A stretch of 64,000 bases of DNA from Sulfitobacter geojensis (GCF_000622325.1 NZ_JASE01000005.1:1798001-1862000), one strand, 5' to 3'; shown: positions 45,179 to 55,445, counted from the first letter of the stretch. Numbers and translations are program-made. The notes: generated from the letters alone by a model not told the origin.

Positions 45179-45412
45179 GTGCTGCGTCTTTCAGGTTCGT
45201 TCGGTGCTAAGTTTATCATCCAAAATGGAAAACTCAATCAGGTGTTATGACCAATGTTGTGGCTGGCGGAACCCGCGGTTGAGGGCGTAATCACTCGCGA
45301 AATCGGCCATTTCAGGGGCTGGTTGATCCGGTTTGGCATGTTACTGGTTGCATTGACCGGCGCAATCGCTTGTTATTGACGCAACGATCAACAAAAAATC
45401 TGGGAGTACTTT

Positions 45413-46333
45413 ATGAAACATCTTTTGGCCACCACTGCTGTTGCCCTCGGCTTTGCCACATCATTGTCCGCAGCTGGATGCGACAAGGTGACTTTTTCCG
45501 ATGTGGGCTGGACCGACATCACCGCGACAACGGCCGCCGCATCCGTCGTGCTTGACGCGCTGGGCTATGAGACAGAGACCAAGATCCTGTCCGTTCCGGT
45601 TACCTATACCTCCATGGCGGCGGGCGACATTGACGTTTTCCTTGGCAACTGGATGCCAACAATGGAAGCCGATATCGCGCCTTATCGCGAGGCGGGCACC
45701 GTGGATACCGTGCGTGCGAATTTGCAGGGCGCGAAATACACGCTTGCCGTGAACAAAGCCGCGGCTGACATGGGCATCACGTCTTTTGCTGCCATCGCGG
45801 CCAAGGCGGATGCGCTGGACGGCAAAATCTATGGCATTGAACCGGGCAATGACGGCAACCGTCTGATCCAGTCGATGATCGACGACAATGCTTTTGACCT
45901 TAAGGATTTCGAAGTGGTCGAATCCTCCGAGCAGGGCATGCTGGCTCAGGTGAAACGCCTCAGCCGCAAAGGAGATCCGATTGTCTTCCTCGGGTGGGAA
46001 CCGCACCCGATGAACGCCAACTTTGAACTGACCTACCTTGAAGGCGGCGATGATTTCTTTGGCCCTGATCTGGGCGGTGCCACGGTGCACACCAACACCC
46101 GCGCCGGTTATGTCGATGAATGCCCAAATGTCGGCAAGTTGCTGAACAATATGGAATTCACGCTGGCCATGGAAAACGAAATCATGGGCTCGATCCTTGA
46201 CGATGGCAACGACCCTGAAGAAGCGGCAGCCATGTGGATCAAAGCGAATTCGGACGTTTTGGGTGGATGGCTTGACGGTGTGACCACCAAAGACGGTGGT
46301 GATGCAATGTCTGCGGCCGCAGCACTCAAGTAA
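45413..46333 (+). CDS. choX: Choline/betaine-type ABC transporter substrate-binding protein
   Basis: 306 residues with a signal peptide (MKHLLATTAVALGFATSLSA) and an OpuAC-like fold. Aromatic residues expected to cage a quaternary amine are visible in VGWTDIT, LGNWMPT and FLGWEPHPMN, the pattern of ChoX. It captures choline, possibly acetylcholine or betaine, in the periplasm and delivers it to ChoW/ChoV. Choline supports osmoprotectant synthesis and carbon/nitrogen supply in roseobacters. A strong hairpin follows directly, probably lowering expression of the membrane components relative to this protein. Confidence 0.92.
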   Translation: MKHLLATTAVALGFATSLSAAGCDKVTFSDVGWTDITATTAAASVVLDALGYETETKILSVPVTYTSMAAGDIDVFLGNWMPTMEADIAPYREAGTVDTVRANLQGAKYTLAVNKAAADMGITSFAAIAAKADALDGKIYGIEPGNDGNRLIQSMIDDNAFDLKDFEVVESSEQGMLAQVKRLSRKGDPIVFLGWEPHPMNANFELTYLEGGDDFFGPDLGGATVHTNTRAGYVDECPNVGKLLNNMEFTLAMENEIMGSILDDGNDPEEAAAMWIKANSDVLGGWLDGVTTKDGGDAMSAAAALK

Positions 46334-46351
46334 CCGCGATATATTGTAAAA

Positions 46352-46382
46352 GATGCCCGCCCTGATCCTTGGGGCGGGCATC
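46352..46382 (+). terminator. Hairpin attenuator between choX and choW
   Basis: A perfect 11-base stem GATGCCCGCCC/GGGCGGGCATC with a nine-base loop sits 18 bases after choX and 18 before choW. Such elements often protect the upstream message or partly terminate, giving an excess of binding protein. Confidence 0.65.
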
Positions 46383-46399
46383 GTGTTTTGGGGGACAGG

Positions 46400-47233
46400 A
46401 TGAACTGGCTGACAGAAAACAAGATTCCGATTGATGACATCGCCGAGGCGGCGTTCGATTGGCTGCAGATCAAGGGCGAGTGGTTCTTTGACGGTCTTGC
46501 ATTGGTGATGGAGTGGCTGATCGATGTCATCCTATGGGTGTTGCAAACCCCGCATCCGCTGATTGTCATCGCCGCATTTGCCGCCCTGACATGGGGCATC
46601 CAGCGCAATTGGAAAACCGTGGTTTTTATCGTGATCGGCTTCCTGTTCATTCTCAACCAGGATTATTGGGAAGAAACCACTGAAAGCCTGACGCTGGTGC
46701 TGTCCGCCTGTGTGGTCTGTATGGGCGTCGGTGTGCCCATCGGCATCGCAGCGGCCCATCGCCCCAAGCTTTACCGCTTTATGCGTCCTGTGCTTGATCT
46801 GATGCAGACTTTGCCAACCTTTGTCTATCTCATTCCAGCCATTGTATTTTTCGGCATCGGCATGGTGCCCGGCCTGATCGCCACTGTGATCTTTGTGCTG
46901 CCAGCGCCAATCCGCCTGACGCAGCTTGGCATCTCCTCGACGCCCAAATCCCTGCTGGAAGCGGCGCAGGCGTTTGGGGCCACGCCAAGTCAGACCTTGT
47001 GGAAAATCGAATTGCCCTATGCGCTGCCCCAGATCATGACGGGGTTGAACCAGACGATCATGCTGTCCCTGTCGATGGTGGTGATTGCAGCCCTTGTCGG
47101 TGCGGACGGGTTGGGCGTGCCGGTGGTGCGGGCACTGAATTCGGTCAACACCGGATTGGGTTTTGAAAGCGGTCTGATCATCGTGGTTGTTGCCATCATG
47201 CTGGACCGGATGTTGCGGGTGGGTCAAAAATGA
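46400..47233 (+). CDS. choW: Choline ABC transporter permease
   Basis: 277 residues from ATG 46400 (GGGGGACAGG just upstream; frame opens at TTG 46388). Six or more membrane helices, with the permease EAA-like loop EAAQAFGATPSQTLWKIELP that docks the ATPase. Member of the ProW/OpuAB family; forms the transmembrane pore with ChoX and ChoV. Overlaps choV by four bases. Confidence 0.92.
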   Translation: MNWLTENKIPIDDIAEAAFDWLQIKGEWFFDGLALVMEWLIDVILWVLQTPHPLIVIAAFAALTWGIQRNWKTVVFIVIGFLFILNQDYWEETTESLTLVLSACVVCMGVGVPIGIAAAHRPKLYRFMRPVLDLMQTLPTFVYLIPAIVFFGIGMVPGLIATVIFVLPAPIRLTQLGISSTPKSLLEAAQAFGATPSQTLWKIELPYALPQIMTGLNQTIMLSLSMVVIAALVGADGLGVPVVRALNSVNTGLGFESGLIIVVVAIMLDRMLRVGQK

Positions 47234-48246
47234 ACACGGCAGTAAAATTCGATAACGTTTCCATCGTATTTGGCGAGAAACCTCACGCAGCGCTTGAGCT
47301 AATGGATCAGGGCCAGAACCGCCCTGAAATCGAGGCGGCGACCGGTCAGGTGCTTGGTGTGCACAATTGCTCGCTAGAGGTGGCCGAAGGCGAAATTCTT
47401 GTGCTTATGGGGCTGTCGGGCTCTGGCAAGTCCACCTTGTTGCGCGCTGTGAACGGGCTGAACCCTGTGGTGCGCGGCCATGTCGAGGTCAACGATGGCG
47501 CGTGGTCGGCCAATGTTCAGGGATGTTCGCCTGCGGACCTGCGCAAGGTGCGGCGTGAATGTGTGTCGATGGTGTTTCAACAATTCGGCCTGCTGCCGTG
47601 GCGCACGGTGCGCGACAATGTGGCGATGGCGCTGGAATTCTCCGACATCGCCAAATCCGAACGCAACGCCCGCGCGGAAAAGCAGCTTGCGCTGGTGGGG
47701 TTGTCCGATTGGGCCGACCGCAAGGTGGGTGACCTTTCAGGGGGGATGCAGCAGCGCGTCGGCCTTGCCCGCGCGTTTGTCACCGAAGCGCCGATCTTGT
47801 TGATGGACGAACCGTTTTCGGCGCTCGATCCCCTGATCCGTACCCGTTTGCAAGACGAGCTGTTGGAACTGCAACGCGACCTGAAACGCACGATCATTTT
47901 CGTGAGCCACGATCTGGACGAAGCGTTCAAACTGGGCGGGCGCATCGCGATCATGGAGGGCGGGCGCATCGTGCAACTGGGCACCCCGCGCGAGATCTTT
48001 TCCAACCCTGCGTCCGACTATGTGGCTGATTTCGTGTCCAATATGAACCCCTTGGGCGTCCTGACCGCCCGCGATGTCATGGACCCTGCCAATGGTGAAA
48101 CCGCTGATGAGGTCGCGGCGGAAACCCCCGTGGCCGACCTGATCCAGCAATTGACCGGCGACACTGAGGCGTTGCAGGTGATGGACGGGGATGCGGTTCT
48201 GGGCGTTGTGACCGCCCAAAGCATCGTCGCACGCTTGGGTGAGTAA
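47230..48246 (+). CDS. choV: Choline ABC transporter ATPase
   Basis: 338 residues. Walker A GLSGSGKST, signature LSGGMQQRVGLARA, Walker B ILLMDEPFSALD and switch H in IFVSHDLDEA; the long N-terminal strand and the C-terminal CBS-like tail (about 280-338) match ProV/ChoV. It powers uptake by ATP hydrolysis at the cytoplasmic face. The shortened CBS region may sense ionic strength, as in OpuA (family knowledge). Confidence 0.92.
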   Translation: MNTAVKFDNVSIVFGEKPHAALELMDQGQNRPEIEAATGQVLGVHNCSLEVAEGEILVLMGLSGSGKSTLLRAVNGLNPVVRGHVEVNDGAWSANVQGCSPADLRKVRRECVSMVFQQFGLLPWRTVRDNVAMALEFSDIAKSERNARAEKQLALVGLSDWADRKVGDLSGGMQQRVGLARAFVTEAPILLMDEPFSALDPLIRTRLQDELLELQRDLKRTIIFVSHDLDEAFKLGGRIAIMEGGRIVQLGTPREIFSNPASDYVADFVSNMNPLGVLTARDVMDPANGETADEVAAETPVADLIQQLTGDTEALQVMDGDAVLGVVTAQSIVARLGE

Positions 48247-48271
48247 CAGCTACGCACCACAAGAACGAGTG

Positions 48272-48302
48272 AACGCGGGGGGGCCGCGCAGCCCCCTGCG
48301 TT
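48272..48302. terminator. Bidirectional hairpin between choV and tex
   Basis: An 11-base-pair stem pairing AACGCGGGGGG with CCCCCTGCGTT (one G-U pair) sits between two converging genes. No long T run follows on either side, but the location suits a shared terminator. Confidence 0.6.
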
Positions 48303-48330
48303 CAAATGATACGTCTTTCTTGCCTAGTCT

Positions 48331-50673
48331 TCACGATTTCGGATCAAGTTGGCGTTTCAATGCCTCGGCGAGGGCAGAGCCCATGGCCCCGTCGCCAGCC
48401 GCGCTAGATTGTGGTGCTGCGCTGGTCATTGTCTTACCGCCACTTTTTGACCGGTGATTTGGTTTCGAACTGGCAGAGCCGCGTGCCGGTTTCGCGGTCT
48501 CGGCACTATTGTCCTTGCGCATGGTCAGACCGATCCGTTTGCGCGCCACGTCAACTTCCGTCACGCGCACCCGCACCACATCGCCCGCTTTGACAACCTC
48601 ATGCGGGTCTTTGACAAAGCGGTCGGCAAGCTGGCTGACGTGGACCAGCCCGTCCTGATGCACCCCGATATCGACGAATGCGCCGAAGGCGGCGACATTC
48701 GTTACCGTGCCTTCAAGCGACATGCCAGATTTCAAATCGGTGATGCTGTCGATACCGTCAGAGAATGTTGCGGTCTTGAATTCGGGGCGCGGATCGCGAC
48801 CGGGTTTTTCAAGTTCCGACAGGATATCGCGCACGGTGGGCAGGCCAAAACTGTCATCCACAAATTCTTCAGCCCGCAACCCGGCCAATGCGGCGCCATC
48901 GCCCATAATCGCGCGCACGTCCCGCCCGCAGGCCTGTACAATCTTGCGCGCCACGCCGTAAGCTTCGGGGTGGACGGATGAGGCGTCAAGCGGTTCGGTA
49001 CCCTCATTGATGCGCAAAAACCCTGCACATTGCTCAAAGGCTTTCGGCCCGAGACCCGCGACTTTCAACAGGGCTTTGCGGCTGGCAAACGCCCCGTTCG
49101 CGTCACGGTGCGCGACGATATTTTCCGCCAGCGACGGGCCAAGCCCCGCGATATGGGACAGCAGCGGGGCGGAGGCCATGTTCAAATCGACACCAACAGC
49201 GTTCACCGCATCTTCGACAACGGCGGCGAGGGATTGGGCAAGCTGGCGTTGATCAACGTCATGCTGATATTGCCCGACGCCGATGGCCTGGGGTTCGATC
49301 TTAACCAGTTCTGCCAGCGGATCCTGCAACCGCCGCGCGATAGAGACCGCGCCGCGGATCGACACGTCGATGTCGGGGAATTCCTGTGCTGCCAGTTCGG
49401 ACGCTGAGTAAACCGATGCGCCAGCTTCGGAGACAATCACAGGGGTCGGGCGCGCAACGCCGCTGGGCAAGCGCTTGAGCGTGTCCTTAACCAGACGTTC
49501 GGATTCGCGGCTGGCCGTACCATTACCCACCGCGATCAAACCGACCTGATGTTTGCGGATCAGATGCAGCAGGGTTTCTTCGGCCCCGCGCAGATCGTTG
49601 CGCGGCTGGAACGGATAGATCGTGGCGGTATCAAGCAGTTTGCCGGTCTCGTCCACGACCGCAATCTTGCACCCCGTTCTGATCCCCGGATCAAGTCCCA
49701 GCGTCGTGCGCGCACCGGCCGGTGCCGCAAGCAACAGGTCGCGCAGGTTGCGGGCAAACACCTCGATTGCGGTGGCATGGGCGCGGCGGCGCAGATCGGT
49801 CAGCAAATCCATGAACATCGTCAGGCTCAGCTTGATGCGCCATGTCCAACCGGCGGCATCGCGCAGCCATTTATCGCCCGCACCGTTTCCGGTAATGCCG
49901 ATTTCGGATTCAATAATATGGGTGATGCGCGCCGCTGCGTCCTCGTCTGCGGGGCCGATATCAACCGCGACGATTTCCTCTTTCGAGGCCCGCAGGATCG
50001 CAAGCGCACGATGAGAGGGGATGGTGGCCCATTTTTCGCTATGGTCGAAATAGTCAGAAAACTTGGCCCCGACCTCTTCCTTGCCCTTGTTCACGCGGGC
50101 GATCACATGGGCTTCTTGTTGCATCATCTGTCGCAAGCGGCCCAGCAATGCAGCATTCTCGCCAAGTTCTTCGGCCAGAATATCGCGCGCGCCGTTCAGC
50201 GCGTCTTTGGTCGTTTCAACCGTTTCAGACAGATAGGCGCGGGCCAGTTCCGCCGGATCGGCATTGCGCTGTTGCAAAATGGCGCGCAGCAGGGGCTCCA
50301 ACCCGTTTTCGCGGGCAATCATCGCCTTGGTGCGCCGTTTGGGTTTGAACGGTTTGTAAAGGTCCTCAAGCACCGCTTTGGTGTCCGCCTTGCCAATCGC
50401 ATCGGCAAGGGCGTCGGTCATTTTGCCTTGCTGGGTGATTTCGCCCAGAATACTGGCGCGGCGCTTTTCCAGTTCGCGCAGATAACCCAGACGTTCGGCA
50501 AGATGGCGCAGTTGCGTGTCGTCCAGACCACCGGTGACTTCCTTGCGATAACGGGCGACAAACGGCACGGTGTCCCCGCCATCCAGCAACGCGACTGTCG
50601 CGCTTACCTGTTCGGGGCGGGCGTCAATGTCGGTGGCGATTTGACGGGCAATGCGGTTTGCGACGGCGTCCAT
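48331..50673 (-). CDS. tex: Tex-family RNA-binding transcription accessory protein
   Basis: 780 residues, the usual Tex length. An N-terminal helical domain, a YqgF/RNase H-like core (LGLDPGIRTGCKIAVVD), helix-hairpin-helix repeats (LLSHIAGLGPSLAENIVAHR) and a C-terminal S1 RNA-binding domain (about 640-710: LEGTVTNVAAFGAFVDIGVH) followed by a basic tail. Tex influences transcription and toxin-gene expression in several bacteria and is widely conserved. Core genome gene, no link to neighbours implied. Confidence 0.95.
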   Translation of the reverse strand: MDAVANRIARQIATDIDARPEQVSATVALLDGGDTVPFVARYRKEVTGGLDDTQLRHLAERLGYLRELEKRRASILGEITQQGKMTDALADAIGKADTKAVLEDLYKPFKPKRRTKAMIARENGLEPLLRAILQQRNADPAELARAYLSETVETTKDALNGARDILAEELGENAALLGRLRQMMQQEAHVIARVNKGKEEVGAKFSDYFDHSEKWATIPSHRALAILRASKEEIVAVDIGPADEDAAARITHIIESEIGITGNGAGDKWLRDAAGWTWRIKLSLTMFMDLLTDLRRRAHATAIEVFARNLRDLLLAAPAGARTTLGLDPGIRTGCKIAVVDETGKLLDTATIYPFQPRNDLRGAEETLLHLIRKHQVGLIAVGNGTASRESERLVKDTLKRLPSGVARPTPVIVSEAGASVYSASELAAQEFPDIDVSIRGAVSIARRLQDPLAELVKIEPQAIGVGQYQHDVDQRQLAQSLAAVVEDAVNAVGVDLNMASAPLLSHIAGLGPSLAENIVAHRDANGAFASRKALLKVAGLGPKAFEQCAGFLRINEGTEPLDASSVHPEAYGVARKIVQACGRDVRAIMGDGAALAGLRAEEFVDDSFGLPTVRDILSELEKPGRDPRPEFKTATFSDGIDSITDLKSGMSLEGTVTNVAAFGAFVDIGVHQDGLVHVSQLADRFVKDPHEVVKAGDVVRVRVTEVDVARKRIGLTMRKDNSAETAKPARGSASSKPNHRSKSGGKTMTSAAPQSSAAGDGAMGSALAEALKRQLDPKS

Positions 50674-50816
50674 GGGGGCTCTCCAATAGTCTGCGGATCG
50701 TTGTGATAACGCCGGAACCCAGGCAGGCCAAGCCCAGAATTTATCTAGGTAATCCCGCCCGTCGCAATCTGTTGAACGGTTTCGCCGCCGTGCGTTTCAC
50801 CGGCGGCGAAAACCGC

Positions 50817-51365
50817 TCAGGCCTTGGCCGCTTTCCATTCAACCGGCGTGACATAAATCATGCTGTCATCGGCACTTACCATGACTTCACCGTCCTGAAT
50901 GTTCACTTGCAACTTCATCGACCGACTGGCCAGTTCGGCCAAGGCGTTGGTATCTTTTTCGGGCAAGTTGATCACTTGAAGATTGTCGAACCGCGTCGTG
51001 CTGTTCTTGACCTTGTCCCACCAGGTTTCAGCGGTGCGCCCGCCATAGCAGTAGACAATGACCTTGCCGGATTTGCCGCTGGACTGGCGCATGATCTTTT
51101 CACTTGGCAGACCCAAAGCCACCCAAAGCTCCAGCTCGTCACTCAGGCTTTTCTGCCAGATGTCAGGTTCGTCATCCGTCGACAGGCCTTTGGTCATTTC
51201 CAACTGTTCGTTGGCATTCAGCGCAAAAGCAAGCAGGCGCACCATCATCCGCTCGTCGGTTTCCGAGGGATGTTTGGCCACGGTCAGTTTGTGGGTTTCG
51301 TAATAGTGACGGTCCATGTCTGAAACGGACAGTTCAACTTTGTAGATCGTGGCTTTCTGCGCCAT
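50817..51365 (-). CDS. YaeQ-family protein
   Basis: 182 residues, full length for YaeQ. Characteristic segments include the N-terminal KATIYKVELSVSDMDRHYYE, DERMMVRLLAFAL and a later VIVYCYGG. YaeQ has a PD-(D/E)xK-like fold of unclear activity. It lies between ureG and tex with its own spacing on both sides, so it probably has a separate promoter. Confidence 0.9.
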   Translation of the reverse strand: MAQKATIYKVELSVSDMDRHYYETHKLTVAKHPSETDERMMVRLLAFALNANEQLEMTKGLSTDDEPDIWQKSLSDELELWVALGLPSEKIMRQSSGKSGKVIVYCYGGRTAETWWDKVKNSTTRFDNLQVINLPEKDTNALAELASRSMKLQVNIQDGEVMVSADDSMIYVTPVEWKAAKA

Positions 51366-51466
51366 GGTTTTTCCCGTGCTTGCAAGGTGAACGACGCCTA
51401 GTGCCTTTGGGGGTCATGTGAAAGCGGATAAGCGGGCGAAGCCGTTTTAAACTGCGCGGATGCCAG

Positions 51467-51487
51467 CGCAGGGCCGTATGCCCTGCG
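51467..51487 (-). terminator. Hairpin after ureG
   Basis: An eight-base perfect stem CGCAGGGC/GCCCTGCG with a five-base loop lies 12 bases beyond the ureG stop in the direction of transcription. Candidate terminator of the urease operon; a weak T stretch follows on the minus strand. Confidence 0.5.
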
Positions 51488-51498
51488 GCGCCCGCGGC

Positions 51499-52128
51499 TT
51501 AGCTTGCGGCGGGATTGGCCAGCCCGCCGATGTCCAGAATATGCGACAGGACGTCTTGGGTGCCCGCGTCCTCGCGCAGCGCGCAAAACACGTAAGGCCG
51601 CCCGCCGCGCATCTTTTCGCAATCGGCATTCATGACGTCCAGCGACGCGCCCACATGGGGGGCCAGATCGCGTTTGTTGATGACCAGAACATCCGATTTC
51701 GTCAGGGCAGGGCCGCCTTTGCGAGGAATATCCTCGCCCGCGGCCACATCAATCACATAGATCGTCACATCGGCCAGTTCGGGACTGAAGGTCGCGGACA
51801 GGTTGTCGCCGCCGCTTTCGATCAAAACGATATCAAGATCGCTATGACGGTCTCGCATATGGGCGATGGCCGCCAGGTTGATGGAGGCATCCTCGCGGAT
51901 CGCGGTATGCGGGCAACCGCCTGTTTCGACGCCGATAATGCGGTCCTGCGGCAGGATCTGCATGCGCATCAGCGCTTCGGCATCTTCTTGGGTGTAAATG
52001 TCGTTGGTGATCACCCCGATCGAAAAATCGGGGCTTAACGCGCGGGCAAGACAGGCGGTAAGGGTGGTTTTACCCGCGCCCACAGGGCCACCGATCCCGA
52101 TGCGCAAAGGGCCGTTAAGGTCAGTCAT
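51499..52128 (-). CDS. ureG: Urease accessory GTPase UreG
   Basis: 209 residues. P-loop [11 protein letters not shown] near the start, a metal-binding GGCPHT segment (Cys-Pro-His, used for nickel transfer) and a NKRDLA guanine-specificity motif. UreG hydrolyses GTP to drive nickel insertion with UreD, UreF and UreE. Overlaps ureF by four bases. Confidence 0.97.
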   Translation of the reverse strand: MTDLNGPLRIGIGGPVGAGKTTLTACLARALSPDFSIGVITNDIYTQEDAEALMRMQILPQDRIIGVETGGCPHTAIREDASINLAAIAHMRDRHSDLDIVLIESGGDNLSATFSPELADVTIYVIDVAAGEDIPRKGGPALTKSDVLVINKRDLAPHVGASLDVMNADCEKMRGGRPYVFCALREDAGTQDVLSHILDIGGLANPAAS

Positions 52129-52772
52129 GAGCGGAAGATCCTTGGTTGAAGCGTTTCATGGTGCATCGCGGCGATGTCGGAAAGAAAGGCGGTGCTGGAA
52201 AGATCGTCCAGCGTATCGTGTCGGGTATCGCGGGCAATGCGGTCGCACAAAGGGGTCAACGCGGCGAGCACTTTTTGCCCTTCTGTCTGGCCCAACGGCA
52301 CCGCGCGTACCGCCGCAGACACCAGATTGCTGGCGAAAGCATGAAGATAAAGTGCCGCCGTCAGATCAAGGTCCAGCCGCGCCTGCGCGGCGGCAGACCC
52401 GACCGCAACAGGATAGCACAGGGCTTTGTCGCTGCTGCCGGTGATCGCAGCGGTTGTTCGTGCAAAGGCATCACCCTGAAGCTGCGTTTCAAGGATCCGT
52501 TCGCCGCACGCGCAGACCGCGACAGCGGTTTCGTTGAGCATGGCCAAAGCCGCATCATCCGCGCAGGCATGGGCCGCACGCAGCAGGATGCAGTCGTTGC
52601 GCCCGCTGCCATGTGCCAGCACATCCGCCAGCCAGCCTTGCAGGTCATCCGCCGTCGCAATCGTTTCGTTCGTGATGGCCGTTTCCACCCCGTGTGAATA
52701 GGCGAAAGCGCCCACCGGAAAAGATGGCGACAGCCATTGCGCAAGGGTCAGCACATCGGCGTTAGTGCTCAT
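52125..52772 (-). CDS. ureF: Urease accessory protein UreF
   Basis: 215 residues from ATG 52772; the frame opens further upstream but would run deeper into ureE. Typical [21 protein letters not shown] near the start and an all-helical chain. UreF gates UreG GTP hydrolysis within the UreDFG complex on apo-urease. Overlaps ureE by 11 bases. Confidence 0.95.
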   Translation of the reverse strand: MSTNADVLTLAQWLSPSFPVGAFAYSHGVETAITNETIATADDLQGWLADVLAHGSGRNDCILLRAAHACADDAALAMLNETAVAVCACGERILETQLQGDAFARTTAAITGSSDKALCYPVAVGSAAAQARLDLDLTAALYLHAFASNLVSAAVRAVPLGQTEGQKVLAALTPLCDRIARDTRHDTLDDLSSTAFLSDIAAMHHETLQPRIFRS

Positions 52773-53235
52773 GCGCGGTGGCCACATGTTCGTGGGAATG
52801 GGTGCGTCCATGCCCGTATGCGCCGCCCTCGGGTGTGAAGGGGGCGGTCACCGGCGTGACCTCCGCGCCGAGATGTTCAAGCATATGTCCGATAACGGGA
52901 TCGGCCTGTATCAACAAATGATCGGCGTTGATCTGACAGGGGGTATGACGGTTGCCCACATGCCACGCCAGTCGCACAAGGTCGGGGCCGGAAATCCTGT
53001 ACAGCGCTTCGTTCGCGGCGGTGATCGTGACAATTGCACCTGTGTCGAGTTCCACCGCGTCGCCGTGATCCAGCGACGTGGTCTGGGGCAGATCAAGAAT
53101 GAAACTCTGGCCCGAGGTGGTGGTCAGCTTTTTGCGCCGCAAGAACCGTTCGGTGTAATCCAGTTCGCACGGGTCGGCAGGCCCGGACCAATGCCCCTTG
53201 CGGTGCAGGGTCTGGGCGATGGGAAGATCAGTCAT
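52762..53235 (-). CDS. ureE: Urease nickel metallochaperone UreE
   Basis: 157 residues with the peptide-binding and metal-binding domains of UreE and a histidine-rich C-terminus ([17 protein letters not shown]), which binds additional nickel. It delivers nickel to UreG/apo-urease. Nine bases after ureC. Confidence 0.95.
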   Translation of the reverse strand: MTDLPIAQTLHRKGHWSGPADPCELDYTERFLRRKKLTTTSGQSFILDLPQTTSLDHGDAVELDTGAIVTITAANEALYRISGPDLVRLAWHVGNRHTPCQINADHLLIQADPVIGHMLEHLGAEVTPVTAPFTPEGGAYGHGRTHSHEHVATAHEH

Positions 53236-53244
53236 AACAGTCCC

Positions 53245-54954
53245 TTAAAACATGAAATAGCGTTGCGCCATCGGGAGTATCTCAGCGGGTTGGCAGGTCA
53301 GCAGAACGCCGTCCGCGCGCACCTCGTAGGTTTCGGGATGCACGTCGATGTGGGGCAGGGCGTCATTCAGCACCATGTCGGTCTTGCCGATGGTGCGGGT
53401 GTTCTTGACAGCAATGGTCTGTTTGCTGAGGCCAAGCGTGTCGCCAATGCCAGCGGCCTGCGCTGCGCCCGATACAAAGCTGACGGAGGTGTGGCGCAAG
53501 GCCGACCCAAACGCGCCGAACATCGGACGGGTGTAAACCGGTTGCGGTGTCGGGATTGATGCGTTGGGATCACCCATTTGCGCCACCACGATTGTGCCCG
53601 CCATCAATACCATTTCCGGTTTCACGCCAAAAAACGCAGGGTTCCAAAGCACAAGATCAGCGCGTTTGCCGACCGAAATGTCGCCAATGACATGGCTCAC
53701 CCCTTGGGCAATCGCGGGGTTTATGGTATATTTCGCGATATAGCGGCGCACGCGCATGTTGTCGTTGTCACCGGTTTCCTCCGGCAATGCGCCACGCTGC
53801 TTCTTCATCTTATCCGCCGTCTGCCATGTACGGATCAAAACTTCTCCGACGCGGCCCATGGCTTGAGAATCCGATGCAATGATCGAAAAGGCCCCCATGT
53901 CATGCAGGATATCCTCGGCGGCAATGGTTTCGCGCCGGATGCGGCTTTCGGCAAAGGCGATGTCTTCGGGGATGGATTTATCAAGGTGGTGGCAGACCAT
54001 GAGCATGTCCAGATGCTCTTCCAATGTGTTCACCGTGAAGGGGCGTGTGGGGTTGGTAGAGGACGGCAAAACGTTCGCATCGCCGCAAATCTTGATGATG
54101 TCCGGTGCGTGCCCGCCGCCTGCGCCTTCGGTGTGGAAGGCGTGGATCGTGCGCCCCTTCATCGCGCCGACGGTATGTTCGACAAAACCGCTCTCGTTCA
54201 GGGTATCGGTGTGGATCATCACCTGCACATCCATGTCATCGGCCACGGACAAACAGCAATCAATTGCCGCCGGCGTGGTGCCCCAATCCTCATGCAGTTT
54301 CAACGCGCAAGCGCCGCCATTCACCATTTCAACCAAGGCGTCCGGCTGGCTCGCGTTGCCCTTGCCCGACAGGCCGATGTTCATCGGGATGCCATCGAAA
54401 GATTGCAACATCCGCCCGATATGCCAGGGCCCCGGCGTACAGGTTGTGGCCAGCGTGCCATGTGCAGGACCGGTGCCGCCGCCGAAACAGGTGGTGACGC
54501 CGGAGTGCAAGGAATCCTCCATCTGTTGCGGGCAGATAAAGTGAATGTGGCTGTCCATGCCGCCCGCGGTAAGGATACGTCCTTCGCCAGCAATGACTTC
54601 GGTGCCCGGCCCGACAATGATATCTACACCCGTCTGCGTATCCGGGTTGCCCGCTTTGCCGATGGCGTGGATCAACCCGTCTTTCAGCGCAACATCCGCT
54701 TTGTAGATGCCGGCGTGATCAACGATCAGCGCATTGGTGATCACGGTATCCACCGCACCGCCTGCGCGGGTGACTTGGGATTGTCCCATACCGTCACGTA
54801 TGGTTTTGCCGCCCCCGAATTTCACTTCTTCGCCGTAGGTGGTTAAATCGCGTTCGACCTCGATCACCAGATCGGTATCGGCAAGGCGCAAGCGGTCGCC
54901 CGTTGTGGGACCGTACATTGCTGCATATTGGGCGCGGGGAATTTCTACAGGCAT
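53245..54954 (-). CDS. ureC: Urease alpha (catalytic) subunit
   Basis: 569 residues. Nickel-site features: HIHF, the carbamylated lysine in [18 protein letters not shown], and the active-site flap MVCHHLDKS. It hydrolyses urea to ammonia and carbamate. The start follows directly on ureB. In the leftward operon ureD-A-small ORF-B-C-E-F-G. Confidence 0.98.
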   Translation of the reverse strand: MPVEIPRAQYAAMYGPTTGDRLRLADTDLVIEVERDLTTYGEEVKFGGGKTIRDGMGQSQVTRAGGAVDTVITNALIVDHAGIYKADVALKDGLIHAIGKAGNPDTQTGVDIIVGPGTEVIAGEGRILTAGGMDSHIHFICPQQMEDSLHSGVTTCFGGGTGPAHGTLATTCTPGPWHIGRMLQSFDGIPMNIGLSGKGNASQPDALVEMVNGGACALKLHEDWGTTPAAIDCCLSVADDMDVQVMIHTDTLNESGFVEHTVGAMKGRTIHAFHTEGAGGGHAPDIIKICGDANVLPSSTNPTRPFTVNTLEEHLDMLMVCHHLDKSIPEDIAFAESRIRRETIAAEDILHDMGAFSIIASDSQAMGRVGEVLIRTWQTADKMKKQRGALPEETGDNDNMRVRRYIAKYTINPAIAQGVSHVIGDISVGKRADLVLWNPAFFGVKPEMVLMAGTIVVAQMGDPNASIPTPQPVYTRPMFGAFGSALRHTSVSFVSGAAQAAGIGDTLGLSKQTIAVKNTRTIGKTDMVLNDALPHIDVHPETYEVRADGVLLTCQPAEILPMAQRYFMF

Positions 54955-55260
54955 CTAAAGGTCTCCCATCACGTGGCTGTTGAAACCAAAGACACGCCGC
55001 GCACCGCCAATCGGGATCAGCTGCACTTCGCGACGTTGGCCGGGTTCAAAACGCACCGCCGTGCCAGAGGCGATATCTAGCCGTAAACCGCGCGCGGCAT
55101 CGCGGTCAAAATCCAGCGCCGGGTTGGTTTCGGCAAAATGGTAATGACTGCCGACCTGCACGGGGCGGTCACCCGTATTGGCCACCATCAGCGTGACGGC
55201 CTGCGCATCGGCGTTCAGGATCAACACGCCGTCGGCGGGGATGACTTCGCCGGGGATCAT
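54955..55260 (-). CDS. ureB: Urease beta subunit
   Basis: 101 residues from ATG 55260, giving the usual MIPGEV start. SHYHFAETN and GFDRDAARG-like segments are typical (here [12 protein letters not shown]). Structural subunit packing on UreC. Its start overlaps the stop of a small upstream gene. Confidence 0.96.
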   Translation of the reverse strand: MIPGEVIPADGVLILNADAQAVTLMVANTGDRPVQVGSHYHFAETNPALDFDRDAARGLRLDIASGTAVRFEPGQRREVQLIPIGGARRVFGFNSHVMGDL

Positions 55261-55424
55261 CGGCGGCTCCATGCGATGAGCGCGGCAAGGCTGATCACCA
55301 ATAAGCCACCGATCAACGGCATCCAGTTGGGATCTGTCACATGTTGGTGTAGATGTCCGGCCTCATGCGCACCGGATGCGGTGGCCAGAACGATCAAAGG
55401 CAGGCTGCGCAGAATATAAGTCAT
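55257..55424 (-). CDS. Small histidine-containing membrane peptide within urease operon
   Basis: 55 residues, too short for many gene finders, but AAGGAG lies eight bases before ATG 55424 and its TGA overlaps the ureB start, so it is almost certainly translated. Layout: short signal-like N-terminus ([13 protein letters not shown]), a histidine-rich external segment ([16 protein letters not shown]) and a C-terminal membrane helix ([16 protein letters not shown]) ending SRR. Histidines next to nickel-enzyme genes suggest metal binding, for example helping nickel uptake. Function not established. Confidence 0.8.
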   Translation of the reverse strand: MTYILRSLPLIVLATASGAHEAGHLHQHVTDPNWMPLIGGLLVISLAALIAWSRR

Positions 55425-55445
55425 TTCAGGATCTCCTTGCGGTGT

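Noticed and set aside
45254-45379. 41-codon frame between fnrL and choX with a hydrophobic end
   Set aside because: Ribosome site is weak and the stretch probably contains the choX promoter; no supporting overlap or recognisable similarity.
45376-45391. TTGAC...ATCAA resembling an FNR box before choX
   Set aside because: The half-sites are two bases too far apart (16 instead of 14), so it does not fit the FNR consensus.
45461-46381. 306-codon minus-strand frame opposite choX
   Set aside because: Exact antisense of a clear binding-protein gene with signal peptide.
49549-50706. 385-codon open frame opposite tex
   Set aside because: Antisense shadow; tex on the minus strand is well supported by conserved domains.
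53578-54846. 422-codon open frame opposite ureC
   Set aside because: Antisense shadow of the unmistakable urease alpha subunit; rich in His/Arg/Gly with no recognisable motif.
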